From Chloroflexota bacterium (lineage in GTDB: Bacteria > Chloroflexota > Dehalococcoidia > Lucifugimonadales > JACPCL1): 13,599 nt of DNA. Below the pieces are notes generated by a model. That model did no database searches and was not told the origin of the DNA. It worked only from the letters and a program-made list of their open reading frames with translations. Shown piece by piece: positions 5,243 to 11,631 of the stretch. Location: NCBI GenBank assembly GCA_016210395.1, contig JACQUI010000131.1, positions 1 to 13,599 of the forward strand, in the 5' to 3' direction. The stretch's first letter is position 1, and every line of letters begins with the position of its first letter. Position numbers and translations under genes: made by a program.

Positions 5243-6649
5243 ATGCACAACCTTGACCGTCTGTTCAATCCCCGCAGCGTGGCCGTCGTCGGCTCCAAAA
5301 AGGTGGACAACCACTCATGGCTGCGCACCGTCCTGCCTTTCAAGGGACCGAAATACCACGTCAATATTGACCGCACCGAATGGCCCAGCGCTGAGGAGTT
5401 GGGCTTTCCCAACTACCCCAGCCTCCTGGACGTACCGGGTGAGGTGGACTACGTCATCGTCTCTGTGCCTGCGCCGATTGTGCCGCGAATCCTGCGTGAC
5501 TGCGCCGCCAAGAAAGTGGCGGGCGTCCACCTCTACACGGCTGGCTTCAGCGAGACGGGCACCGAAGAAGGCCATCGCCTCGAACAACAGGTGGTGCAAA
5601 TCGCCAGAGAGGGCAACCTCAACGTCGTTGGCCCTAACTGCATGGGGATATTCAATCCCACACTTGGCGTAGGTGTCAACCTAGGCGGCTACCACGGCGA
5701 GGCAGGGCATCTGGGCATCCTCTCCCATAGCGGCTCCCAGTCCAGCGCCTTCGGCCAGGGCAGCGCATTCCACAACATCAAGGTGAGCAAGCTGGTCAGC
5801 ATGGGCAACGGTGTGATCCTGGACAGCCCCGACTACATTGATTACTTTGGCCAGGATCCAGAGACCACCGTCATAGGGATGTACCTGGAAGGCGTCCGCG
5901 ACGGGCGGAGGTACTTTGAAACGCTGCGGCGCGTGTGCAAGACCAAGCCGGTGCTGGTCTGGAAGGTTGGCGAAACAGAAGACGCTTCCCGCGCCGTAGC
6001 CTCCCACTCCACCAGCAGCAGTTCACGGCCTGTCATGTGGGACGCCATGCTCCGCCAGTGTGGTGCAGTGAAGGTGGAGAACATGGACGAGCTGTTCGAA
6101 ACGGCCAAGCTCCTCCTGAACATGCCTCCTGCAACGGGCTACGGCCTTGGTGTGCTGGCTCTCTCCGGTGGCCACGCAACGGAATGCGCCAACGTGTTTT
6201 CTAAAGCTGGGTTCCATATCCCCCGCCTGGCAGACGAGTCCTACAAACGTATTCTGGAGCACTTCAACATCGTCGGAAGCACGTACACAAACCCTATCGA
6301 GGGGCGAACCCTCACTGACCCGGAGAACATGAACAACGTCCTCGACGTGCTCAACGACGACCCCAATGTGCACATCGTTGTGCATGAGGTCCAGGTCAGC
6401 AACCGGAACAATCGGACGAGCGTCTATCGGGGACACGGGCCGGAGATCTTTTGCGAGTTCCGCAAGCGGGCCAAAAAGCCCTATGTCGTCGCGTTGTCCA
6501 CGGCCTACCCCTATGCGCCTCCGGAACTGACCGCCGCCGTGTACAAGCAGTTCATGGACGCAGGCGTTCCAACCATAACCGGCATCGCGCCGTGCGCCAG
6601 CGCGCTAAAGCGTGCCGTGGACTACTACCGTAATCGCGCTGAGGAATAG
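5243..6649 (+). CDS. CoA-binding / succinyl-CoA-ligase-like protein (ADP-forming acyl-CoA synthetase alpha-like)
   Basis: A 468-aa cytosolic protein with the three domains of the alpha part of ADP-forming acyl-CoA synthetases: a CoA-binding Rossmann domain (LDRLFNPRSVAVVGSKK, 4-20; VDYVIVSVPAPIVPRIL, 68-84; GPNCMGIFNP, 130-139), a succinyl-CoA-ligase-like domain (GILSHSGSQSSAFG, 158-171; MGNGVILDSPDYIDYF, 187-202), and a C-terminal ligase domain (TNPIEGRTLTDPEN, 349-362). The His that becomes phosphorylated in the family is probably H255 (ASHS), but the usual SHTGALAG is here SHSTSSSS. I choose ATG 5243, where the family's typical LDRLFNPRSVAVVG start follows, over an upstream in-frame start at 5183 that overlaps the previous gene. 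With the adjacent shortened ATP-grasp protein it forms an atypical pair of unknown substrate; it may be a CoA-transferase-like or non-catalytic derivative. Confidence 0.85.
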   Translation: MHNLDRLFNPRSVAVVGSKKVDNHSWLRTVLPFKGPKYHVNIDRTEWPSAEELGFPNYPSLLDVPGEVDYVIVSVPAPIVPRILRDCAAKKVAGVHLYTAGFSETGTEEGHRLEQQVVQIAREGNLNVVGPNCMGIFNPTLGVGVNLGGYHGEAGHLGILSHSGSQSSAFGQGSAFHNIKVSKLVSMGNGVILDSPDYIDYFGQDPETTVIGMYLEGVRDGRRYFETLRRVCKTKPVLVWKVGETEDASRAVASHSTSSSSRPVMWDAMLRQCGAVKVENMDELFETAKLLLNMPPATGYGLGVLALSGGHATECANVFSKAGFHIPRLADESYKRILEHFNIVGSTYTNPIEGRTLTDPENMNNVLDVLNDDPNVHIVVHEVQVSNRNNRTSVYRGHGPEIFCEFRKRAKKPYVVALSTAYPYAPPELTAAVYKQFMDAGVPTITGIAPCASALKRAVDYYRNRAEE

Positions 6650-6656
6650 GTGCGAA

Positions 6657-6745
6657 GAAGGAGAAACGCAGCAACCCTAGTCGCCCGGAGTGTAGCCCCA
6701 TGAATCTCAGGAAGGATAGCCTCTGATACAGACTTTTTCTCCTTC
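6657..6745. repeat. 10-bp perfect inverted repeat in the intergenic leader of the second MFS gene
   Basis: GAAGGAGAAA (6657-6666) is the exact reverse complement of TTTCTCCTTC (6736-6745), with 69 nt between. In RNA it would close a multi-branched element; the right arm is pyrimidine-rich and contains TTTTT (6734-6738). The element lies between the CoA-ligase-like gene (ends 6649) and the MFS gene (starts 6823). I could not assign a riboswitch class. Confidence 0.4.
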
Positions 6746-6822
6746 CTGGCCTCATGGAAGTGGGCTAACATGATGATCAAGAGGGACGCTCTTGCGTCCT
6801 GCGGAGGTGAGGGGAGGGCGGT

Positions 6823-8181
6823 ATGACCACGAGGCCAGGCGGACAGCCATCTCAACAGGCCGCTGAGGAAGCCCCTCCCAAAGGCATCCGGGGCGCTCTG
6901 GCGGCCTTTGAGAGCAGCAACTTCCGCATCCTGTTCGCCGGCCGGGTCAGCTCCAACATGGCACGTCAGATGCGGGTTTTCCTGCGCGCGTGGATGACCC
7001 TGGAGTTGACCAACAGCCCCTTCCTTATGGGCGTGGTTGCCTCATCACTGGCCTGGCCCATGCTGGTCGTGCCTTTTCTTGGGGGAGTCCTGGCTGACAG
7101 GATGAACCGCAAGACGCTGCTGCTGTGGACGGAAGGCGCCCTGACGGTGCTCTGGGCGGCGGTAGCTATCACCGTCTTTCTAGGAGCCAAAGACATAGGC
7201 CCAGCCGTCCTCCGTGTCCAGTGGTGGCATTTTATCATCACCTCTTTCATCAGCGGCGTCATCCAGTCCATTGGCCGTCCAGGCCACCAGGCTATGATCG
7301 GCAGCGTTGTGAGTAAGAAGCTACTTCCCAACGCGGTGGCCCTGAACTCGGTTTCCGATACGTGGCCTCGGGTAGGAGGCCCGGCCATAGGCGCGGTGGC
7401 CGTCGCATTGGTAGGCGGACCGTGGCAGACGTGGGGGCCGTGGCTCTTCGGCCTGACGGCAGCCGGGCAGCTCTTCACCTTCATTACCATCATGATGCTG
7501 AAGCCGGAACCCAGCATGGACGTTTCCAAGCAACGGAAACGCCGGAGCATGTGGGGCGACTTCGTGGATGGACTGAAGATCATCAAGAGCGACTCGGTGC
7601 TGTCTGCCATTGTGGTGCTGGGGCTGACGTTCACAGTGCTGGCCGGTGGGGCGGGGTTCCTGCTCCCGGTCTTCGCCCGTGACGTGCTGGGAGGTGGAAG
7701 CGAGGGCGGCGCGGTCATTCAAGGCGTGTTGAACACCGCCGCCACTGTGGGGTCTTCCATAGGCGCGCTGATCATCCTCTGGCTCGTGGCGTTCCGCCGG
7801 AGAGGGCTGCTGCTTCTGGGGATCGGGCTGGTGCATGCCGTTTCGGTCATCGCCTTCTCTCAGTCCACTATGCTCGCGCTTTCGATTGTCCTTGTCTCTA
7901 TCAACTCCTTGACCGGGACGTTCTTTAGGACCACACAACGAATGTTGATGCAGTTGATGGCGCCTGACCACATGCGTGGAAGGATCATGAGCATAGACAC
8001 CATGCAGGACGGCCTTTCCCCAATAGGGGTGCTGCTCTGGGGCGCCATTGCGCAGGTCTTGCAGGCGCACTATGGCCTGGCGCAAGGTACCCAGACCACG
8101 TGGTTGCTGGGTGGCATCATGTATGGCCTTGTCGCCGTTCTGTACTTTATCTTTGTGCCTGCCATCCGCAAGTTTCGTTAG
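6823..8181 (+). CDS. MFS exporter, EntS/MFS_3-like
   Basis: A 452-aa membrane protein with about 12 hydrophobic segments. After a ~30-residue hydrophilic N-terminus rich in Gln, Pro and Ala, FRILFAGRVSSNMARQM (34-50) and GGVLADRMNRKTLLL (87-101, loop 2-3 signature) are typical of the EntS/MFS_3 branch, as is the late segment TFFRTTQRMLMQLMAPDHMRGRIMSI in outline. Members of that branch usually export siderophores, macrolides or other small compounds; substrate is not readable here. ATG 6823 is preceded by a GA-rich stretch (gaggtgaggggagggcggt) that gives a strong if poorly spaced Shine-Dalgarno. The gene ends 4 bp before the end of the convergent methyltransferase, leaving no room for a conventional terminator between them. 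Confidence 0.92.
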   Translation: MTTRPGGQPSQQAAEEAPPKGIRGALAAFESSNFRILFAGRVSSNMARQMRVFLRAWMTLELTNSPFLMGVVASSLAWPMLVVPFLGGVLADRMNRKTLLLWTEGALTVLWAAVAITVFLGAKDIGPAVLRVQWWHFIITSFISGVIQSIGRPGHQAMIGSVVSKKLLPNAVALNSVSDTWPRVGGPAIGAVAVALVGGPWQTWGPWLFGLTAAGQLFTFITIMMLKPEPSMDVSKQRKRRSMWGDFVDGLKIIKSDSVLSAIVVLGLTFTVLAGGAGFLLPVFARDVLGGGSEGGAVIQGVLNTAATVGSSIGALIILWLVAFRRRGLLLLGIGLVHAVSVIAFSQSTMLALSIVLVSINSLTGTFFRTTQRMLMQLMAPDHMRGRIMSIDTMQDGLSPIGVLLWGAIAQVLQAHYGLAQGTQTTWLLGGIMYGLVAVLYFIFVPAIRKFR

Positions 8182-8185
8182 CGCG

Positions 8186-9001
8186 CTACCTAGCTGGCAG
8201 CCGCATCCGGCTCACTAGGACCGGCGGTATCTCCTTGAAGTTGGCCCAGCCCAGGGGATGGCGGGCTGAGTCTCCGTCCCCGAAGACAGGCTCTTCGATC
8301 CCATCCAGGACAAGGCCGGCCCGGAAGCAGGCGTTGTACAGCGCGCTGATGGGCCGGTGAAAGTAGACCTGTGGCACGGGCTGGCCGGCAATGCCGACCC
8401 CAAGTGCAGTCGTTGAGCTGATGTACTTGCGCACCTTCACGCTGAGCGTCTCTACCAGCGTGCCTTCCCTGTCTTCTTCCTCCAGCATCAGCGTTGTCCC
8501 GTGGGAGTTGTTGAAGCACGGGTGCAGCACTGAGAAGACGAGCCTGCCGCCCGGCCTCAACAACTGGGTCAGCGCAGCCAGCAACGGCTCGATGTTGGAC
8601 ATGTCCATGAAAGCCATGGAGCAGACGGCGGCATCGAACTCCCGGCTGCCAAGGGTGAGCAGGGCCGCTTCGTTCGTGGCGTCCACCACCAGGTAGCGAA
8701 TGCGATCGGCGTTGGTGGTGGTGCGGGACCTGGCCCGCGCGATGAAGCGTGGGCTGAAGTCAAATGCAGTGACCTCTGCGCCCAGCTCGGCCATCCGCCG
8801 CGAGAAAGCCCCGTTCCCGCACGCGATATCCAGGACCTGCTCGCCGGGCTTCAGGGCCAGCAGCCGCTCGGTTGCAGGGCCGATGAGCACCCGCTGGAAG
8901 GCGTTACCCTCGCCAAACTGCTCGTCCCACCACTCCGCGTTCGTGTCCCACCGGCGCTGGACGTCTGCGTTGAGGTCTGCGGGCTCTGTATCGCGGGCCA
9001 T
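8186..9001 (-). CDS. Class I SAM-dependent methyltransferase
   Basis: A 271-aa Rossmann-fold methyltransferase (Methyltransf_11/25 type). Motif I is VLDIACGNG (56-64), followed by the acidic ribose-binding position in VTAFDFSPRF (77-86, D81). FDAAVCSMAFMDM (122-134) is motif IV, and LRPGGRLVFSVLHPCF (148-163) the post-motif region. The open frame extends to 9202, but ATG 9001 has GAGGAG (complement of 9008-9013) at 6-nt spacing, and a promoter lies just upstream, so 9001 is the better start. The substrate is unknown; the C-terminal half (170-271, including VYFHRPISALYNACFRAG) is typical of small-molecule methyltransferases. It diverges from tgt and converges with the MFS gene. Confidence 0.9.
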   Translation of the reverse strand: MARDTEPADLNADVQRRWDTNAEWWDEQFGEGNAFQRVLIGPATERLLALKPGEQVLDIACGNGAFSRRMAELGAEVTAFDFSPRFIARARSRTTTNADRIRYLVVDATNEAALLTLGSREFDAAVCSMAFMDMSNIEPLLAALTQLLRPGGRLVFSVLHPCFNNSHGTTLMLEEEDREGTLVETLSVKVRKYISSTTALGVGIAGQPVPQVYFHRPISALYNACFRAGLVLDGIEEPVFGDGDSARHPLGWANFKEIPPVLVSRMRLPAR

Positions 9002-9029
9002 GCCGTGCTCCTCGGGAAGGGATTCGGCC

Positions 9030-9058
9030 AGTATTGCCTTTTCCGGAAAGGGCGTCAA
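9030..9058 (-). promoter_or_regulatory. Promoter of the methyltransferase gene
   Basis: On the minus strand, TTGACG (complement of 9053-9058) and AATACT (complement of 9030-9035) are spaced by exactly 17 nt. These match sigma-70 hexamers at 5/6 and 4/6 positions and would start RNA near 9023, 22 nt before the ATG and including the GAGGAG site. Confidence 0.5.
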
Positions 9059-9159
9059 GGAATCCATTGGCCCCTGCAGGGCCTTGCGGTGCTCCCTGGC
9101 TAAGAGCACACACCCGTTCGTGGTGAGCATGTCGGACCACGAGCGGGCCCTGCTGGCCC

Positions 9160-9188
9160 TTGCCATTGCTTGTGGACTGCCATACCAT
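9160..9188 (+). promoter_or_regulatory. Promoter of tgt, possibly giving a leaderless mRNA
   Basis: TTGCCA (9160-9165, 5/6 to consensus) and TACCAT (9183-9188, 4/6) are separated by 17 nt. The expected start site, ~7 nt after the -10, falls at about 9195-9196, that is on the A of the ATG at 9196. No Shine-Dalgarno precedes that ATG. Confidence 0.45.
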
Positions 9189-9195
9189 GCCAGGC

Positions 9196-10359
9196 ATGGC
9201 AATCACCTTCCGCCTCCACGCCGTAGAGGGCGCTGCCCGCGTGGGCCTCCTCAACACCCCTCACGGGGATGTCCCAACGCCTGCCTTCATGCCCGTGGCC
9301 ACTCAGGGGTCGGTGAAGGCGCTCTCGCCGGACGATCTGAAGGGGCTGGGCGCGACGATTCTCCTGGGCAATACCTACCACCTGTACCTGCGTCCGGGGC
9401 CGGACCTCGTGCAGCAAATGGGTGGCCTGGCTGCCTTCATGGGGTGGAACGGCCCAACGCTCACAGATAGCGGCGGTTTCCAGGCCTACAGCCTGGGGCC
9501 CAACGTCAAGATAGGCGAAGATGGCATTGCTTTTCGATCGGTCTTGGACGGCAGCCGCCATCTCTTTACCCCGGAAAAGGCAATGGCCTTTCAGCAGGCC
9601 ATCGGCGCGGACTTCGTCATGGCCCTTGACCAGTGCTTGAAGTACACGCAGGACAAGGACGCAGTATGCGCCGCAATGGACCGTACCCACCGCTGGGCCG
9701 CGCGGTGCAAGCAGGCCCACACGTCTGATTCCCAGGCGCTGCTTGGCATTGTACAGGGGGGCGTGTTCCAGGACCTGAGGGAGGAGTCCGCCGCCTATGT
9801 CACCGGCCTGGACTTTCCAGGCTACGCCATCGGTGGGTTGTCGGTTGGCGAGCCGAAAAGCGAGATGTACCCTCTAACGGCGTTCACAGCCGGCCTTCTG
9901 CCGCCCGGCAAGCTCCGCTACCTGATGGGCGTGGGCTCACCTGAGGACTTGGTGGAGTGCGTGGCGCGGGGGATTGACCTCTTCGACTGTGCCTTGCCGA
10001 CGCGTGTCGCCAGAAACGGCGGCCTGTTCACGCGCAAGGGCAGGGTGGATGTTGGGACAGCGGCCCTATTCCGTGGCAAGGAGGGGCCGGTTGAGGAGGG
10101 ATGCGACTGCTACTCGTGCCGGACGTTCTCCGCAGGCTATCTGCACCACCTGTTCCGGGCGAAGGAGCTGCTTGCGCTGCGCCTAGCGTCCATCCACAAC
10201 CTGCGCTTCATCGCTAGGCTGATGGGGGACATGCGAGAGGCCATCCTTATTGGGCGGTTTGCGGCCTTCGCGCAGAGCTTTCTGGAAGGGTATCGCACCG
10301 CGAACGAAGAGGAGCGTCTCCGGCAGGCGGGGAAACGTATGGCAAGAGCCAGGGAGTAG
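9196..10359 (+). CDS. tgt: tRNA-guanine transglycosylase
   Basis: A 387-aa protein (family ~375). Bacterial TGT swaps guanine-34 of GUN-anticodon tRNAs for preQ1 in queuosine synthesis. Catalytic parts are present: DSGGFQ (91-96) with the base-binding Asp91, the nucleophile Asp264 in LFDCALPTR (262-270), VQGG (186-189), GGLSVGE (213-219), and a zinc site C303, C305, C308 and H334 (CDCYSC...H). The usual DEC near 145 is DQC here. I choose ATG 9196 (MAITFRL) over in-frame starts at 9160 and 9187 because the best promoter would start RNA at about 9196 and the family N-terminus aligns there. ATG 9187 overlaps the -10. No queA or other queuosine gene is in the window. Confidence 0.95.
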   Translation: MAITFRLHAVEGAARVGLLNTPHGDVPTPAFMPVATQGSVKALSPDDLKGLGATILLGNTYHLYLRPGPDLVQQMGGLAAFMGWNGPTLTDSGGFQAYSLGPNVKIGEDGIAFRSVLDGSRHLFTPEKAMAFQQAIGADFVMALDQCLKYTQDKDAVCAAMDRTHRWAARCKQAHTSDSQALLGIVQGGVFQDLREESAAYVTGLDFPGYAIGGLSVGEPKSEMYPLTAFTAGLLPPGKLRYLMGVGSPEDLVECVARGIDLFDCALPTRVARNGGLFTRKGRVDVGTAALFRGKEGPVEEGCDCYSCRTFSAGYLHHLFRAKELLALRLASIHNLRFIARLMGDMREAILIGRFAAFAQSFLEGYRTANEEERLRQAGKRMARARE

Positions 10360-10360
10360 G

Positions 10361-10374
10361 GTAGGGCGCCCTAC
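10361..10374. terminator. Perfect 14-bp palindrome between convergent genes
   Basis: GTAGGGC followed directly by GCCCTAC begins 1 bp after the tgt stop and lies before the end of the convergent DinB-fold gene at 10399. It can act as a GC-rich hairpin on either strand, though there is no T-run, so a terminator role is tentative. Confidence 0.35.
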
Positions 10375-10398
10375 GCCTAGCTGCATGTGTTGACAATG

Positions 10399-10848
10399 CT
10401 AGATGCCCCTGGCTGCTCGCCACTGCTGGATGGATCCGGCGTGTTCCGGGTAGTGGCTATAGGTGTCCAGACGCAGGCGGCGGCGCACCCGTGTTTCCGT
10501 GCGCAGATGTTCTTCCGGCACTGTCTTGAGAAAGGCGATGAGCCTTTGATGAGTGTCGCCAAGCTGGGAAAGCACCCGGTCAAGGGGAAGGCTGCGTTTC
10601 AGGGCGGACTGCCGGGCATTGAAGCGGTCGACACCACCATAGAGCGGCATGCGTCGCCCTTCCATGAGGACAGGAAGCGATTTGAGCGTCTCGTCCTCCC
10701 AGGTGGTGACGTGGGCAAGAATGTCTTTGACGGACCAGTCACCAACGACCCCAGGCTCCTTCATGGCGGCTTCGGTGAGGCCGGCATAGGACTGGAGGAA
10801 GCCGTTCCACTTGAGGTCTATGCGCTTAAGCAGCTGCTCGCGGTCCAA
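10399..10848 (-). CDS. ClbS/DfsB-family (DinB-like four-helix) protein
   Basis: A 149-aa protein of the DinB-like four-helix bundle, closest in look to the ClbS/DfsB (DUF1706) group. Typical parts are REQLLKRIDLKWNGFL (3-18), PGVVGDWSVKDILAHVTTWE (32-51) and DTYSHYPEHAGSIQQWR (128-144). Possible metal-ligand histidines are H46, H132 and H136. Known ClbS members protect DNA from colibactin as hydrolases; most relatives are uncharacterised, so I do not claim that activity. The start is TTG 10848 (no ATG before residue 29, and the family N-terminus needs the upstream residues), with no clear Shine-Dalgarno. It is convergent with tgt and downstream of the cysO-like gene, separated by a strong hairpin. 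Confidence 0.85.
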   Translation of the reverse strand: MDREQLLKRIDLKWNGFLQSYAGLTEAAMKEPGVVGDWSVKDILAHVTTWEDETLKSLPVLMEGRRMPLYGGVDRFNARQSALKRSLPLDRVLSQLGDTHQRLIAFLKTVPEEHLRTETRVRRRLRLDTYSHYPEHAGSIQQWRAARGI

Positions 10849-10909
10849 GGCGAAACTCTAACTCTAGTCCAGAGATTGATGGTCAGGGTGAGGTTGGTCC
10901 CCTAGGACA

Positions 10910-10950
10910 CAATAGGGCGGGCCACAATGCTTAACCGGCCTGCCCTATTG
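10910..10950 (-). terminator. Long GC-rich hairpin after the cysO-like gene
   Basis: CAATAGGGC (10910-10918) pairs with GCCCTATTG (10942-10950), and GGCC (10920-10923) with GGCC (10937-10940), joined by one G-T pair: about 14 bp with a 13-nt loop. It starts 13 bp beyond the cysO stop on the minus strand. No T-run follows, so it could be a factor-dependent terminator or an RNA-stabilising hairpin. Confidence 0.45.
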
Positions 10951-10963
10951 GAACACAGGCTTC

Positions 10964-11242
10964 TTATCGCCCGCCAGCCACTGCAGGAACGATGCTTACC
11001 TCGTCCCCCGAGTTGATCGGCGTCTTGACACCTTGGAGGAACCGCACGTCCTCGCCATTGAGGTAGATGTTGACAAAGTAGCGGAGCTCGCCGTTTTCAT
11101 CGCACAGGCGCTCCTTGATGCCCGGGAACTTTGCCTCCAGGGCATCAATGGTCTGCTGAACGTTGATGGCCTCCACCTGTACCTGCGGCGCGCCATTCGT
11201 CACGCGGCGCAGCGGTCCAGGGATGCGCACGTTTACACCCAT
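10964..11242 (-). CDS. CysO-like MoaD/ThiS-family sulfur carrier
   Basis: A 92-aa ubiquitin-fold protein strikingly similar in layout to Mycobacterium tuberculosis CysO. It has VNVRIPGPLRRVT at the N-terminus, LEAKFPGIKERL (35-46), FVNIYLNGEDVRF (56-68) and VSIVPAVAGG (82-91). In CysO the C-terminal Gly-Gly is adenylated and turned into a thiocarboxylate that donates sulfur to O-phosphoserine for cysteine synthesis via CysM, with Mec+ releasing cysteine. Here an Arg follows Gly-Gly, so trimming may be needed. ATG 11242 has AGGAGG (complement of 11252-11257) upstream, and the start codon lies inside a 6-bp hairpin. It is downstream of the NIL and thrC genes. No activating ThiF/MoeB enzyme, Mec+ or CysM is in view. 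Confidence 0.9.
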   Translation of the reverse strand: MGVNVRIPGPLRRVTNGAPQVQVEAINVQQTIDALEAKFPGIKERLCDENGELRYFVNIYLNGEDVRFLQGVKTPINSGDEVSIVPAVAGGR

Positions 11243-11251
11243 GAGATGGGT
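11237..11251 (-). promoter_or_regulatory. Hairpin over the start codon of the cysO-like gene
   Basis: ACCCAT (11237-11242) and ATGGGT (11246-11251) form a perfect 6-bp stem with a 3-nt loop, directly adjacent to the AGGAGG site. The ATG (complement of 11240-11242) is in one arm, so translation initiation may depend on opening this structure. Confidence 0.5.
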
Positions 11252-11283
11252 CCTCCTGAGGTTACTGTGATAGGTTAGATGCT

Positions 11284-11292
11284 ATTGTAGCA
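11284..11292 (-). promoter_or_regulatory. Candidate extended -10 promoter for the cysO-like gene
   Basis: On the minus strand the sequence is TGCTACAAT, an extended -10 (TGn) with a 5/6 hexamer. No good -35 is seen. It would give a leader of ~35 nt carrying the AGGAGG site and the start-codon hairpin. Confidence 0.4.
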
Positions 11293-11308
11293 GAAGGGGT
11301 TGAACTGG

Positions 11309-11554
11309 CTACCCCTCAATAACGTCGCCGCTGACTGGGTCCACTCTCACGCCAATGCCCTTGACCCAGGTAAGCCCCCGTTCTATCTCGGACTCCTCGC
11401 CGTCGAGCTCCAGGACCACCCAACCCATCTCGGTTCGGACATCTGCCCGGCGAATATTGGTGATGATGTTGAAGTCTCGCCCAAGCTGATAGATGACCGG
11501 CTCGGTAATCAGAAAGGGTGGGAACGTGAACCTGACCCGCTTCGTCGCCATCAT
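11309..11554 (-). CDS. NIL-domain protein
   Basis: An 81-aa protein consisting of one NIL domain, a ferredoxin-like fold known from the C-terminus of the methionine ABC transporter ATPase MetN and from small proteins tied to sulfur amino acid synthesis. Features: KRVRFTFPPFLITEPVIYQLG (5-25 in outline), FNIITNIRRADV (28-39), GWVVLELDG (44-52) and IERGLTWVKGIGVRVDP (57-73). The frame is open to 11626, but ATG 11554 has AGGA at 7-nt spacing and gives the normal domain length; ATG 11551 is the alternative. It lies between thrC and the cysO-like gene. It may bind a thiol or methionine-type ligand and act as a sensor or partner; this is inference. No iron-sulfur motif is present. Confidence 0.85.
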   Translation of the reverse strand: MMATKRVRFTFPPFLITEPVIYQLGRDFNIITNIRRADVRTEMGWVVLELDGEESEIERGLTWVKGIGVRVDPVSGDVIEG

Positions 11555-11580
11555 GGGCACTTCCTGATACGTGTGCTGGT

Positions 11581-11620
11581 GGGAGAGGCCTCTCCCTTGA
11601 TGAGCCTCCAATAGGAGAGG
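11581..11620 (-). promoter_or_regulatory. Possible two-state RNA element between thrC and the NIL gene
   Basis: In the minus-strand RNA, CCTCTCC (complement of 11614-11620) can pair with GGAGAGG (complement of 11589-11595). The same GGGAGAGG can instead pair with CCTCTCCC (complement of 11581-11588), since 11581-11596 is a perfect 16-bp palindrome. These pairings exclude each other, as in attenuators, but no classic terminator tract follows. Confidence 0.35.
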
Positions 11621-11631
11621 AGCCACGGTTG

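Noticed and set aside
6690..6730. Stretch GAATCTCAGGAAGGATAG resembling part of a glycine riboswitch
   Set aside because: Only a short local resemblance; the conserved GCCGAAGG/GCAA-type core and paired domains are absent, and the downstream gene is an MFS exporter.
7321..8085. 254-aa open frame antisense to the second MFS gene
   Set aside because: Low-complexity, His/Gln/Arg/Pro-rich reading typical of a shadow frame in GC-rich DNA; the MFS frame is clearly real.
9002..9202. N-terminal extension of the methyltransferase frame to 9202
   Set aside because: The promoter and GAGGAG ribosome site place the start at 9001, and the extension has no family features.
10389..10394. TTGACA hexamer on the + strand after tgt
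   Set aside because: No matching -10 at 16-18 nt and no + strand gene downstream; it lies at the end of a minus-strand gene.
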